Origin: an uncultured Clostridia bacterium
Lineage (GTDB): Bacteria; Bacillota; Clostridia; TANB77; CAG-508
Assembly: GCA_948735595.1 (NCBI GenBank)
Contig: CAPXSA010000005.1
Coordinates: forward strand, 1 to 64,000
Length of the DNA: 64,000 bases
Direction: 5' to 3'
The position numbers and the translations under genes were made by a program. Below are positions 47,693 to 56,543 of this stretch, piece after piece. Position 1 is the stretch's first letter. Every line of letters starts with the position of its first letter. The notes below the pieces were generated by a model that was given only the letters and a program-made list of their open reading frames with translations, did not search any database and was not told the origin of the DNA.

Positions 47693-48949
47693 ATGGGATT
47701 ATTTAAAGCAGCAAAAGATGCAATAGGGGGAACCTTAGCAGACCAATGGAAAGAGGCTATTCGTTGTGACGATATGCCTAACAATGTATTAATGGTGAAG
47801 AAAACAACTCCAAATGGAGTAATTAGCAACAAAAGTACGATTATTGTAGCACCAGGACAATGTGCAGTTATTTTTGATAATGGTAAGGTTATTGATGCAA
47901 CAGCAGAAGAAGGATTTTATCAATTTGATAGTTCAACATCTCCATCTTTTTTTGCAGGAGATTTTGGCAAAACTTTTAAAGAAATGTGGGAAAGGTTTAC
48001 ATACAATGGAGCAACAGCTAAACAACAAGCTGTATTCTTCTTTAATACAAAGGAAATATTAGATAATAAGTTTGGAACACCTGCACCAATTCCATTCCAA
48101 GATTGGTCACATCCAATTCCAAATCAAATGACGAATACCTTAACACCAATGAGAGTAGAAATTAAATGTTTTGGAAAATATACATTTAAGATTAGTAATC
48201 CAGCAGTATTTATGCAAGAAATAGCGGGAACAGCAGATAGATATACAAAAGAACAAATTGTAGAACAAATGCGTGCAGAAGTTATCGCAGTGTTCCAAAA
48301 CTTAATCAATGAATTAGGTTCTGAAAGACATAAAGTTCCTGTGCTTGAAATGCCAAGTCAAACAGATGAAATTAGAACTATGATGGATGAAATGGTATTT
48401 GATGAGCAGGTTAGAAGAAGAGGAATTTCGATTGTATGTTTTGCCGTTGAATCTGTAACATTGGATGAAGAATCAGAAGCAAAAATTGATAATTATGAAT
48501 TTAGTTCAAATGCTCATTTACAACAAGGAAAATTGGTAGATGCTTATGCAGAGGCAGTTCAAAAAGCAGCTGAAAATAAGAGTGGTTCTATCAATGGATT
48601 CATGGGAATTGGCATGATGAATATGGCAAGTAATGGAATGACAGGAGGAGCAGCAAATGGACCTTGGCAGAATACACAAAATAGCCAAATAGATTTAAGT
48701 AAGCAAAATATAGAAAATGCACCACAAACAACACAAGAACAAATGAAAGTAGAAATGGTAGGTAGAACAGAAACGCAACTAGACAATGATGAATGGACTT
48801 GCGAATGTGGTTCTAAGAATAATGGAAAATTTTGTAGTAATTGTGGAAAAGCAAAACCAGTACAAGATAAAAAACAATGTCCAAATTGTAAAGCTATGAG
48901 TGATAAGGATGCGAAGTTCTGTGGTGAATGTGGAACAAAGTTAGATTAA
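47693..48949 (+). CDS. SPFH-domain protein with C-terminal double zinc ribbon (YdjI-like)
   Basis: 418 residues. The N-terminal part (NNVLMVKKTTPNGVISNKS, IIVAPGQCAVIFDNGKVID) and the SPFH body with the long helix region (~190-290) resemble the YdjI/virion-core-like SPFH family. A Gly/Met-rich stretch (INGFMGIGMMNMASNG) follows. The tail has two zinc ribbons (CECGSKNNGKFCSNCG and CPNCKAMSDKDAKFCGECG). Likely forms membrane-associated assemblies linked to envelope stress; that role is inferred from Bacillus homologues. GGAGGAAG SD. Confidence 0.85.
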   Translation: MGLFKAAKDAIGGTLADQWKEAIRCDDMPNNVLMVKKTTPNGVISNKSTIIVAPGQCAVIFDNGKVIDATAEEGFYQFDSSTSPSFFAGDFGKTFKEMWERFTYNGATAKQQAVFFFNTKEILDNKFGTPAPIPFQDWSHPIPNQMTNTLTPMRVEIKCFGKYTFKISNPAVFMQEIAGTADRYTKEQIVEQMRAEVIAVFQNLINELGSERHKVPVLEMPSQTDEIRTMMDEMVFDEQVRRRGISIVCFAVESVTLDEESEAKIDNYEFSSNAHLQQGKLVDAYAEAVQKAAENKSGSINGFMGIGMMNMASNGMTGGAANGPWQNTQNSQIDLSKQNIENAPQTTQEQMKVEMVGRTETQLDNDEWTCECGSKNNGKFCSNCGKAKPVQDKKQCPNCKAMSDKDAKFCGECGTKLD

Positions 48950-48959
48950 AGGAGAGGAA

Positions 48960-49839
48960 ATGTATAAATTAGTAGCAATTGATTTAGACGGGACTTTATT
49001 AGATACTTATCGGGCAAGCCTCTAACAAAAATTGTCAAGCAGTTAAGCAGGCAATGGAAAGAGGGATAGAGGTTGTTTTGACAACCGGAAGAAGTCCAGC
49101 ATCTGTTAAAAATTTAGCAGAAGAAACTGGAGCAAATCATTATATTATTTGTGGGAATGGTGCAATTGTGTATGATTTGCAGAAGCAAGAAACGATTTAC
49201 CAAAACTTGTTAGATAAGAAAAAAGTATTACAATTAATTCAAATTTGTGAAGAAAATAGCATTTACTATAATGTATATACAGAAGATACAATTATTACAA
49301 AGACATTAAATTATAATACGCTTTTCTATCATCATGAAAATAGTAGAAAACCAGATGATAAGAAAACGAAGATCCATATTGTACAAGATATTTATAAATA
49401 TGTAAAAGAAAGAAAAGAAGAAGATTATAGCAAAATGATGATTTGTGATGACAATAATATTATTTTTAGTAGTATTATCAAAAAACTAAAAATGGTCAAA
49501 AATGTAGATGTTTTAGATGTGGGTCACATGTCAAAGAAAATTATAAAAGATGGAACAGAGGAATATCCATTAGAATACTATTATACTGAGGTTAGTAGCC
49601 AAAATGTTGATAAATGGAGCGCCATTTTAAAACTAATTGAAAAATTAAACATTCAACCAGAAGAAGTAATAGCAATAGGAGATAATGTAAATGATCAAAC
49701 AATGCTAGAGAATGCAGGGCTTGGTATTGCAATGAAAAATAGTGCACCATATATCCAAAAAATGGCAGATGAGGTAACTTTAGACAATAACTCAAATGGA
49801 GTGGCTGCATCGATTGAAAAACATATTTTAACAGTATAA
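48960..49839 (+). CDS. Cof-type HAD-superfamily phosphatase, +1 shift at CGG 49011
   Basis: Sugar-phosphate or nucleotide phosphatase, 292 residues when joined. It starts 10 bases after the SPFH gene with GGAGAGG. Frame 0 reads MYKLVAIDLDGTLLDTY (motif I, nucleophile Asp in DLDGT) and then CGG GCA AGC CTC TAA. Skipping the C at 49011 gives DTYGQASNKNCQAVKQAMERG, then TTGRS (motif II), and GDNVNDQTMLENAG (motif IV) near the end. The catalytic nucleophile lies before the shift and the rest after it, so only the shifted product can work. The substrate is unknown. Confidence 0.9.
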
Positions 49840-49852
49840 AAGAATATAAAAT

Positions 49853-49890
49853 GCACACAACTATTATTAATAGAAGTGTGCTTTTCTTTT
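49853..49890 (+). terminator. Terminator after HAD gene
   Basis: GCACAC...GTGTGC with inner TATT/AATA pairing, followed by TTTTCTTTT. Confidence 0.75.
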
Positions 49891-49944
49891 GGTTAAAAAC
49901 AAGGAAAAGATTTTATACACGAAAAATGAAGGGAGAATATGTTT

Positions 49945-50091
49945 ATGAATCAAAAAGATAAAATAGGAAATATAGAAAATGGGGAAGATGTGACAAAATA
50001 TGGTGAGTTTGTTTCATCTTATTTTGCTTGGCTTACTCTAGAACATCAAAAGCAAAATGCTAAGAAGATGGAAGATATGACAAAGAAATAA
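49945..50091 (+). CDS. Small hypothetical protein, 48 aa
   Basis: Reads MNQKDKIGNIENGEDVTKYG, then a Phe/Trp-rich middle (EFVSSYFAWLTLEHQ) and a basic end. GGGAG lies about 10 bases upstream; an ATG six bases earlier is also possible. No family recognised. It is too short for certainty, but SD and codon use look real. Confidence 0.45.
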   Translation: MNQKDKIGNIENGEDVTKYGEFVSSYFAWLTLEHQKQNAKKMEDMTKK

Positions 50092-50433
50092 CTAGGTAGG
50101 AAACTGCTTTAAAAATCTTGATATTTCATTTTTATGGACTTTAAAAAATAGACTAGGATTTTTCTTGTTACTAAATATGTATTGAATATAAATAGTTTGA
50201 TTTACATCAGAAATATAATAAATGATACGAAATTGTTTATAAAGTCGCTCTCGAAAGTGTTTGTTAGATAATTCAGCAACATATCTACCGATATACGGTG
50301 CTTCTTGAATATGAATAATTGTCTTATAAAGATTATTTAATGTAGAGATGGCATATTTGATTGAAATTTGAGCGGAATAATCAAATATGTCATCTATTGC
50401 AAATTTGACATTATTAGATATTACTATTTTCAT
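50092..50433 (-). CDS. RelE/ParE-family toxin
   Basis: 113 residues from ATG 50433 (GGAGGAAA SD). VKFAIDDIFDYSAQISIKYA forms the two N-terminal helices; PYIGRYV, RERLYKQFRIIYYISD and the strand IYIQYIF are the ParE/RelE beta core. It lies downstream of, and overlaps by 20 bases, a small acidic protein that should be its antitoxin. No CGG anomaly. Confidence 0.8.
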   Translation of the reverse strand: MKIVISNNVKFAIDDIFDYSAQISIKYAISTLNNLYKTIIHIQEAPYIGRYVAELSNKHFRERLYKQFRIIYYISDVNQTIYIQYIFSNKKNPSLFFKVHKNEISRFLKQFPT

Positions 50434-50611
50434 AATTTTCCTCCAAATCTTTAATGTATTGACCAAGTTCTTCTAAAGTACAAACATCTCCATTTTGAAT
50501 ATTATTTTCACTTTCTTTTAATTTAGCGAAAAAGAATAAATTATATATTACATCATATAGAGTATCTGTAGAAGGTTGTACTTGATTTAAAGTTTCTTTA
50601 ATAAAGTTCAT
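50414..50611 (-). CDS. Antitoxin partner of the RelE/ParE toxin
   Basis: 65 acidic residues: an N-terminal helical part (MNFIKETLNQVQPSTDTLYD, VIYNLFFFAKLKESE) and an acidic tail (LEELGQYIKDLEENYE) typical of toxin-wrapping antitoxins. AAAGGAG SD. Overlap with the toxin supports coupling. No DNA-binding motif is obvious. Confidence 0.65.
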   Translation of the reverse strand: MNFIKETLNQVQPSTDTLYDVIYNLFFFAKLKESENNIQNGDVCTLEELGQYIKDLEENYENSNI

Positions 50612-50629
50612 AGATGGACTCCTTTCTAA

Positions 50630-50833
50630 TTAATTTTCATTAAATGTTTGTTTCAGAGTTTCAAATGTAAAATGCTGATTTGTTCCCGGAATAAGCGTTG
50701 TTTCGTCCTCACCATACTTGTCAAGATATTCTTTCATAAGTAATAATATCATTTCTGCATATGTTTTGTTATCAAAGTAATCTTCAGGGAGAGAATTAAG
50801 GATTTTAAACATACGGTCTTTTACAATTGACAT
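50630..50833 (-). CDS. Small hypothetical protein upstream of the toxin-antitoxin pair, 67 aa
   Basis: Reads MSIVKDRMFKILNSLPEDYF, then DNKTYAEMILLLMKEYLDKYG and ends FETLKQTFNEN. Mostly helical and acidic, with a good AAAGGAG SD. It precedes the TA pair by 18 bases and is probably co-transcribed. It could be a third component of the module; no family recognised. Confidence 0.6.
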   Translation of the reverse strand: MSIVKDRMFKILNSLPEDYFDNKTYAEMILLLMKEYLDKYGEDETTLIPGTNQHFTFETLKQTFNEN

Positions 50834-50947
50834 AGTCTTTAATACTCCTTTCTACTTAATTTGTACTTAGTATAACACAGTTTTAGAAGATTTACTACTT
50901 AAATCAGTACAAAATTTTGAGTTCACAAAATATTCACACAAAACGTA

Positions 50948-50975
50948 TTGACAAACAGAGAAAAGAGAGTATAAT
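50948..50975 (+). promoter_or_regulatory. Promoter of the ctsR operon
   Basis: TTGACA, 16 bases, TATAAT. Confidence 0.85.
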
Positions 50976-50984
50976 AAGATTATA

Positions 50985-51001
50985 GGTCAAAGAAAGTCAA
51001 A
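50985..51001 (+). promoter_or_regulatory. CtsR operator
   Basis: GGTCAAA-GAA-AGTCAAA is a direct heptad repeat that fits the RGTCAAA-NAN-RGTCAAA consensus. It lies 10 bases downstream of the -10, so it covers the transcription start. Confidence 0.9.
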
Positions 51002-51071
51002 GTCTAAAAAGTAAGTTAGTGAATAGCAATCAATAATACTAATAAATGATGGAAGAAAAGGAAGTGATGGA

Positions 51072-51521
51072 TTGAGAATATCTGATGTCATAGAAGAATT
51101 TATCAAGGAAATGTTTTCAGAAGATGACTCTATTGAAATACAAAGAAATGATTTAGCGGAATATTTTAATTGTGTTCCATCTCAAATTAACTATGTCATA
51201 GCAACTAGATTTAAGCCATCACAAGGATATTATGTAGAAAGTAAACGTGGTGGTGGAGGACACATTAAAATTACAAAGGTCAATATTACAAAAAGCAACT
51301 ATTTAATGCATGCTATTAGTAGTATTGATAATAAAATTACAGCACAAGAAGTAGATATTTTTATCAGCAATTTCTTATCAGAGGGTATCATTTCTGAAAC
51401 AGAAGCAAAACTTTTAAAAGTGGCAACAAGTGATAATGTATTAATTGTACCACAAGAGATAAAAGATATGCTAAGAGCAAATATCTTAAAAAATATGTTA
51501 ATTAATTTAGTAGAAGACTAG
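51072..51521 (+). CDS. ctsR: CtsR heat-shock repressor
   Basis: 149 residues, TTG start. The winged helix (MRISDVIEEFIKEMF, RNDLAEYFNCVPSQINYVI, RFKPSQGYYVESKRGGGGHIKI) has the glycine-rich wing that senses heat. It represses this operon through the box at 50985. McsB arginine phosphorylation targets the wing arginine in homologues; the Arg before GGGG is kept. Confidence 0.96.
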   Translation: MRISDVIEEFIKEMFSEDDSIEIQRNDLAEYFNCVPSQINYVIATRFKPSQGYYVESKRGGGGHIKITKVNITKSNYLMHAISSIDNKITAQEVDIFISNFLSEGIISETEAKLLKVATSDNVLIVPQEIKDMLRANILKNMLINLVED

Positions 51522-51534
51522 GAGGTTGATTATT

Positions 51535-52101
51535 ATGTTATGTCAAAATTGTGGAAAGAATGAAGTGAATTTCCGTTATACTCAAATTATTAATGGGGTA
51601 AAAAAAGAGATGGCACTTTGCGATAAATGTGCCAAAAGTTTAGGATTAGAAAGTTTGGACTTTAATATGCCAATTAACTTTTCTAACTTTTTAGGGGACT
51701 TTTTAAATGTGGCAGCAGATGCAGAAATTTTGCCAAGTTTTACAAAAACAGGAGTATTACAATGCGATGAATGCGGGATGACATACAATGAATTTGTAGA
51801 TACAGGTAAATTTGGATGTAGTCATTGCTATGATATTTTTGCAAATGTATTAGACCCAGTACTTAAGAATATCCATGGCTCTAGTAATCATGTAGGAAGA
51901 AGAAGCAGGTTATCAGCAGTAGACAAAAAGAAAGTAGCACAAGATGTGGAACAAGCTCATAAAAAGGCAGCAAAGCCTGTAAAGAAAGATGAAAAACAAG
52001 AAAAAATAGACAAATTAAATGAAGAATTAAAACAGGCAATTAAGGAAGAACGTTATGAAGACGCAGCAAAGTTAAGAGACGAAATTAAGAAGTTGTGTTA
52101 G
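51535..52101 (+). CDS. mcsA: McsA, activator of McsB
   Basis: 188 residues. Two zinc-binding modules (CQNCGKNEV...CDKCAKSLG and CDECGMTYNEF...CSHCYDIF) and a C-terminal UVR motif (KIDKLNEELKQAIKEERYED, AAKLRDEIKKL). ATG 51535 is chosen over a TTG nine bases earlier because of GGAGG spacing. Three tandem 58-bp repeats follow the stop immediately. Confidence 0.95.
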   Translation: MLCQNCGKNEVNFRYTQIINGVKKEMALCDKCAKSLGLESLDFNMPINFSNFLGDFLNVAADAEILPSFTKTGVLQCDECGMTYNEFVDTGKFGCSHCYDIFANVLDPVLKNIHGSSNHVGRRSRLSAVDKKKVAQDVEQAHKKAAKPVKKDEKQEKIDKLNEELKQAIKEERYEDAAKLRDEIKKLC

Positions 52102-52102
52102 T

Positions 52103-52275
52103 GCTTTAGCACTTACAAACTGCTATATACAGCGAAGCTGTATAAGAAGTTGGATAAGTAGCTTTAGCACTTACAAACTGCTATATACAGCGAAGCTGTA
52201 TAAGAAGTTGGATAAGTAGCTTTAGCACTTACAAACTGCTATATACAGCGAAGCTGTGAAAGAAGTTGTGTTAAT
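52103..52275. repeat. Tandem 58-bp repeats (about 3 copies) downstream of mcsA
   Basis: Units begin at 52103, 52161 and 52219 with GCTTTAGCACTTACAAACTG and contain the hairpin ATACAGC-GAA-GCTGTAT. Each ends AAGAAGTTG..., which resembles the last codons of mcsA (AAGAAGTTGTGTTAG), so the array probably grew from the gene end. The third unit drifts after its hairpin. Confidence 0.9.
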
Positions 52276-52280
52276 TAAAA

Positions 52281-52422
52281 TTTAGTCTAGCTATATTGCA
52301 TCGTTTGCCCTTGCTGTCCGTTGCTTTCTAATTTAAATGTGAATTAAGGAAAGCAACGGAAGGCGCTCGGTTAAAACCTCGCCTTGCGCGGGCTACACTT
52401 TTGCAATATACATAGACTAAAC
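52281..52422. repeat. Structured intergenic element, copy 3
   Basis: The outer arms TTTAGTCTAGCTATATTGCA and TGCAATATACATAGACTAAA pair. The core matches copy 2 closely (CTTGCTGTCCGTTGCTTTC, GAAAGCAACGGAAGGCGCTC, CCTCGCCTTGCG). It lies between mcsA and mcsB. Confidence 0.85.
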
Positions 52423-52461
52423 ATAAAGACTACAACAATCAATAATAAAGGAGGAAGTAAA

Positions 52462-53478
52462 ATGCAAAATTGGTATTTACAAAATGGAAAAGACTCAGAT
52501 GTAGTTATTAGTTCTAGAGTAAGACTTGCTAGAAATTTAAAAGAAATTCCATTTCCTACCAAATATTCTAAAGAACAAGCAAAAAGGGTGCTAGAAAAGG
52601 TAAAAGAAATTGCACCAAGTATTGGATATGGAATTAAATATATGGAGTTAAACGATTTTGATGATATCACCAAAGTAAGTTTAGTAGAAAAACATGTGAT
52701 TAGTCCAGAGTTTGCTATGAATAAGATGAAGACAGGAGCTGTTTTGTTAAATGATGAAGAAAATATATGCATGATGATTAATGAAGAGGATCACATACAT
52801 ATGCAAGTATTTGCATCAGGTTTAGAACTAGAGAATCTAAAGAATTTGGCCATTGAATTAGATGAAAAACTAGACAAGCTATTAACCTATGCTACTCATG
52901 AAAAATATGGTTATTTAACTTCCTGTCCAACTAATGTGGGAACAGCCATGAGAGCATCTGTTATGGTACATTTACCGGCTCTAACTATGACAGGAAATAT
53001 TGGCAAAATCTTTAATATTGTTAATGGTTTTGGGATGAATATTCGTGGTATTTATGGAGAAGGTACACAAAGTCAAGGAGAGTTTTATCAAATTTCTAAT
53101 AAACAATCATTGGGAATTACAGAAAATGATATTATCAAAAACCTAAATATTATTACTGAAAAGGTAATAGAACAAGAGAGAATGGCTAGAAAGTATTTAG
53201 CCAAAAATTCTATTGATTTAGAGGATAGAGTATATCGTGCTTATGGAACACTTGCTTATGCGACGAAACTTTCATCAGATGAATGTAAAAAGCTATTATC
53301 TTTTGTAAAATTAGGAACAGATTTGGGTATTATTAAAGAATTGAATGATAGTAAAATATCAAAATTGTATTTATATAATCAACCAGCCAATTTGCAAAAA
53401 TATGTAGGAAAACCATTAGATGGATATGAACGTGAAATTAAAAGACCAGAAGTGGTGAAAGAGATAATGAATGAGTAA
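52462..53478 (+). CDS. mcsB: Protein-arginine kinase McsB
   Basis: 338 residues. Phosphorylates arginines, marking proteins for ClpCP. The guanido-kinase core shows VVISSRVRLARNLKEIPFP, NEEDHIHMQVFASG and TSCPTNVGTAMRASVMVHLP with the catalytic Glu and Cys regions; RGIYGEGTQ follows. ATG 52462 is chosen for AAAGGAGGAAG; the longer frame runs back into the repeat. Cells using McsB label arginine residues after translation; this is unrelated to CGG decoding. Confidence 0.96.
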   Translation: MQNWYLQNGKDSDVVISSRVRLARNLKEIPFPTKYSKEQAKRVLEKVKEIAPSIGYGIKYMELNDFDDITKVSLVEKHVISPEFAMNKMKTGAVLLNDEENICMMINEEDHIHMQVFASGLELENLKNLAIELDEKLDKLLTYATHEKYGYLTSCPTNVGTAMRASVMVHLPALTMTGNIGKIFNIVNGFGMNIRGIYGEGTQSQGEFYQISNKQSLGITENDIIKNLNIITEKVIEQERMARKYLAKNSIDLEDRVYRAYGTLAYATKLSSDECKKLLSFVKLGTDLGIIKELNDSKISKLYLYNQPANLQKYVGKPLDGYEREIKRPEVVKEIMNE

Positions 53479-53488
53479 AAAAATAAAA

Positions 53489-53515
53489 AACCTCCCACTT
53501 GGGAGGAATGAGGTT
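53489..53515 (-). terminator. Terminator of the small minus-strand gene
   Basis: AACCTC...CCTCCC-ACTT-GGGAGG...GAGGTT. On the minus strand it is followed by TTTTTTATTTTTTT. Confidence 0.75.
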
Positions 53516-53687
53516 AAATGGGGTCATCTTCATTATCGTCGTCGAGACAAAGGAAAACATCATCATCAATTGGATGAGTTTTCAGATATTTGAGAAGGAA
53601 ACAAAGTAGGACTCCTATAATGAGATTGACAGGAAAGTTTGGATCAAAGCAACGTACAGTTTCAAACAAAGTAGAAAAAAGTCTCAT
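53514..53687 (-). CDS. Small single-span membrane protein with acidic tail, 57 aa
   Basis: MRLFSTLFETVRCF, one membrane segment (~18-34, VNLIIGVLLCFLLKYL) and a very acidic end (CLDDDNEDDPI). AGGAGG-type SD, own promoter at 53771 and own terminator. It separates mcsB from clpC. It is slightly GC-richer than its neighbours, without CGG. No family recognised. Confidence 0.55.
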   Translation of the reverse strand: MRLFSTLFETVRCFDPNFPVNLIIGVLLCFLLKYLKTHPIDDDVFLCLDDDNEDDPI

Positions 53688-53770
53688 AAATCATTCCTCC
53701 AAGTGTTTGTACTGCCATTAGGCAGAAAATGTGGTGTAGTCAAATGACTACTTGAATAAGAGATATTTAT

Positions 53771-53799
53771 ATTATACCACATAATAAAAAAATTTTCAA
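53771..53799 (-). promoter_or_regulatory. Promoter of the 53514-53687 gene
   Basis: On the minus strand TTGAAA, 17 bases, TATAAT. Confidence 0.65.
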
Positions 53800-53834
53800 A
53801 TTATGGTAACTATATCGAAAGGAGAAAAAACAAA

Positions 53835-56285
53835 ATGATGTATAAATTTACAGGACGTAGCGAAAAGGCATTAGAACTTGCAGCAGAGCTAGCAGCCGAG
53901 TTTGGGCATAATTACATAGGAACAGAACACATCCTATATGGCTTAACTAAAGAAGGCACAGGTGTTGCAAGCAAAGTGCTAGAATTGCAAGGAATTACTG
54001 CAGATAAAATTGCAGAAGAAATAGAGATTTTAATTGGTAGAGGAGAAGAAATTGAAGACGTAGCAGACATTGGATTTACTCCTCGTAGTAAGAGAATTAT
54101 TGAAAATGCTTTTATTGAAGCAAGAAAATTAGGTTCAGAATTTATTGGAACAGAGCATTTATTAATTGGAATTATGCGTGAAGGGGATAGTGTGGCAGTT
54201 CGTATTATGATGGACTTAAAAGCTGATCCACAAAAGTTATATAATGAAATTATCAAAGTAATTAATGAAGAAGATAATACGGCAATCAATGCAAAACAAG
54301 GAAAGAGTAAAGCACGAGGAAGCTACAATCAAACACCAACTTTAAACCAATTTGGAACTGATTTAACAAAACGTGCACAAGAGGGAAAGCTAGACCCAGT
54401 TATTGGTAGGAAAGAAGAAATTGAAAGAGTAATCCAAATTCTATCAAGAAGAACAAAAAATAATCCATGTTTAATAGGAGAACCAGGTGTTGGTAAAACA
54501 GCAGTAGTAGAGGGCTTAGCAGAAAAAATTGTGGCAGAAGATGTTCCTGAAATGTTAAAAAGCAAAAGGGTGGTTAGCTTAGATATTGCTAGTATGGTAG
54601 CTGGTGCAAAATATCGTGGAGATTTTGAAGAAAGAATTAAAAAATGCTTAGAAGAAGTCAAAAAGGCAGGAGATGTAATCCTATTTATTGATGAAGTTCA
54701 TACAATTGTAGGGGCGGGTTCAGCAGAAGGTGCAGTGGATGCAGCTAATATTCTAAAACCGCTATTAGCAAGAGGAGAGGTACAAGTAATTGGAGCTACT
54801 ACTCTAAATGAATATCGTAAGTATATTGAAAAAGATAGTGCATTAGAAAGAAGATTTAGTCCAGTCAATGTAGGAGAGCCATCCTTGGAAGAAACAACTC
54901 AAATACTAAAAGGAATTCGTGATAAATATGAAGCACATCATAATGTAAAAATTACAGATGAAGCTATTAAGGCATCTGTTGAATTATCTACTAGATATAT
55001 CAATGATAGATTTTTGCCTGATAAAGCAATTGATTTAGTAGATGAAGCGGCTTCGCGTGTAAAAATGAGGATTTATACCCAACCAGAGTCTATTAAAAAA
55101 TTGGAAGATAAGATTGCAGAACTAGACAAAGAGAAAGAAGATGCTATTCGCTCACAAGATTTTGAAAAGGCAGCAAAGCTTCGCGATAAAGTAAAAGAAG
55201 AAAAAGAAAAGTTAGCAAAAGAAAAGGAAAAATGGCGTAACAAAAATACAAAGAGTGTGACAACTTTAACAGAAGAAGATATTGCAGAAGTAGTATCTAG
55301 TTGGACTGGTGTGCCAGTTCAAAAGTTAACACAAAGTGAAAATGAGAAATTAAAGAATTTAGAAACTATTTTACATCAAAGAGTAGTGGGACAAAATGAG
55401 GCAATAGAAGCAATTTCAAAAGCAATTAGAAGAGGAAGAGTAGGACTAAAAGATCCTAATCGTCCAATTGGTTCTTTCCTATTCTTAGGACCAACAGGTG
55501 TAGGAAAAACAGAACTTTCTAAAGCATTAGCAGAAGCTTTATTTGGTAATGAGAATGCAATGATACGTGTAGATATGTCTGAATATATGGAACCACATTC
55601 TATTTCCAAATTAATTGGTTCTCCTCCAGGGTATGTAGGATTTGATGAAGGTGGACAATTAACGGAGAAGATTAGAAGAAAGCCATATTCTGTTATCCTA
55701 TTTGATGAAGTAGAAAAGGCACATCCTGATGTTATGAATATGTTACTCCAGATTTTAGATGATGGAAGATTAACAGATGCACAAGGTAGAACAGTAAACT
55801 TTAAAAATACAGTCATTATTATGACGTCTAACATTGGTGCTAGAATGATTACTGACAAGAATACATTAGGATTTAGTGTTAGCACAAATCAAAAAGAAGA
55901 AGCACAAAAAGAATATGAAAATATTAAAAAAGATGTTATGGGAGAACTTAAAAAGCAATTTAGACCAGAATTGATTAACCGTATTGATGAAATTATTGTA
56001 TTCCATAAACTAACAGATGAGGATGTCAAACAAATTATTGAGATTATGTTAAATCAATTACAAAAACGTATGAAAGAACAAAATATTGAATTAGAAATTG
56101 ATGAAAGTGTAAAAGATTTAATTGCGAAAAAGGGCGTAGATACTAATTATGGTGCAAGACCTTTGAAAAGAGCAATTCAAAGTGTATTAGAGGATAGAAT
56201 TGCAGAAGAGATTTTAGATGGAAACATTAAGCCAAATCAAAAGGCAAAGGTGCTATCTAGAGAGGAAGAAGTTGTTGTGGAATAA
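53835..56285 (+). CDS. clpC: ClpC AAA+ unfoldase
   Basis: 816 residues. Two Clp N-repeats (EKALELAAELAAEFGHNYIG, TEHLLIGIMREGDSVAVRI), AAA1 with Walker A GEPGVGKTAVVEG and Walker B FIDEVHTIVGAG, a middle UVR/coiled coil (RSQDFEKAAKLRDKVKEEKE) where McsB or MecA bind, and AAA2 with GPTGVGKTELSKAL and ILFDEVEKAHPDV. Partner of ClpP. The gap from mcsB contains a divergent small gene, so clpC may have its own weak promoter; no second CtsR box is obvious near it. Confidence 0.97.
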   Translation: MMYKFTGRSEKALELAAELAAEFGHNYIGTEHILYGLTKEGTGVASKVLELQGITADKIAEEIEILIGRGEEIEDVADIGFTPRSKRIIENAFIEARKLGSEFIGTEHLLIGIMREGDSVAVRIMMDLKADPQKLYNEIIKVINEEDNTAINAKQGKSKARGSYNQTPTLNQFGTDLTKRAQEGKLDPVIGRKEEIERVIQILSRRTKNNPCLIGEPGVGKTAVVEGLAEKIVAEDVPEMLKSKRVVSLDIASMVAGAKYRGDFEERIKKCLEEVKKAGDVILFIDEVHTIVGAGSAEGAVDAANILKPLLARGEVQVIGATTLNEYRKYIEKDSALERRFSPVNVGEPSLEETTQILKGIRDKYEAHHNVKITDEAIKASVELSTRYINDRFLPDKAIDLVDEAASRVKMRIYTQPESIKKLEDKIAELDKEKEDAIRSQDFEKAAKLRDKVKEEKEKLAKEKEKWRNKNTKSVTTLTEEDIAEVVSSWTGVPVQKLTQSENEKLKNLETILHQRVVGQNEAIEAISKAIRRGRVGLKDPNRPIGSFLFLGPTGVGKTELSKALAEALFGNENAMIRVDMSEYMEPHSISKLIGSPPGYVGFDEGGQLTEKIRRKPYSVILFDEVEKAHPDVMNMLLQILDDGRLTDAQGRTVNFKNTVIIMTSNIGARMITDKNTLGFSVSTNQKEEAQKEYENIKKDVMGELKKQFRPELINRIDEIIVFHKLTDEDVKQIIEIMLNQLQKRMKEQNIELEIDESVKDLIAKKGVDTNYGARPLKRAIQSVLEDRIAEEILDGNIKPNQKAKVLSREEEVVVE

Positions 56286-56337
56286 AGAATAAACAACACA
56301 GAAAACAAAGACAACATAAAAAGTTTACAAAAAAGTA

Positions 56338-56366
56338 TTGACAAATGAAAAATAGAAGAGTATAAT
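56338..56366 (+). promoter_or_regulatory. Consensus sigma-A promoter of the micro-ORF locus
   Basis: Perfect TTGACA and TATAAT separated by 17 bases, the best promoter match in the window. Confidence 0.9.
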
Positions 56367-56446
56367 AGAAAACATAGTTGCCTAAGAGGTAACAAAATAC
56401 TTCCGTTAAGGAAGAATACATTGAAAAGGAGAGAATAGCTTATGCG

Positions 56447-56530
56447 ATGTCGGAACAGCTTTTCTATGAAAAATTCGGAAAAGATGTGACCTGCACCGGC
56501 GGCCGCCTAGGCCTGACCTGGGCTAGCTGA
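56447..56530 (+). CDS. Candidate 27-aa peptide at the head of the micro-ORF locus
   Basis: ATG with AAAAGGAGAG 13 bases upstream reads MSEQLFYEKFGKDVTCTGG, then RLGLTWAS and stops directly before the next SD. An alternative ATG five bases earlier (better spaced) reads MRC followed by CGG: as Arg it gives a 15-residue peptide, with a +1 shift it gives MRCGTAFL. The choice cannot be settled by eye. Confidence 0.3.
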   Translation: MSEQLFYEKFGKDVTCTGGRLGLTWAS

Positions 56531-56543
56531 AAGGAGTCGTAAC

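Noticed and set aside
52384..52461. Longer N-terminus for mcsB
   Set aside because: It lies within the structured repeat; the SD fits the ATG at 52462.
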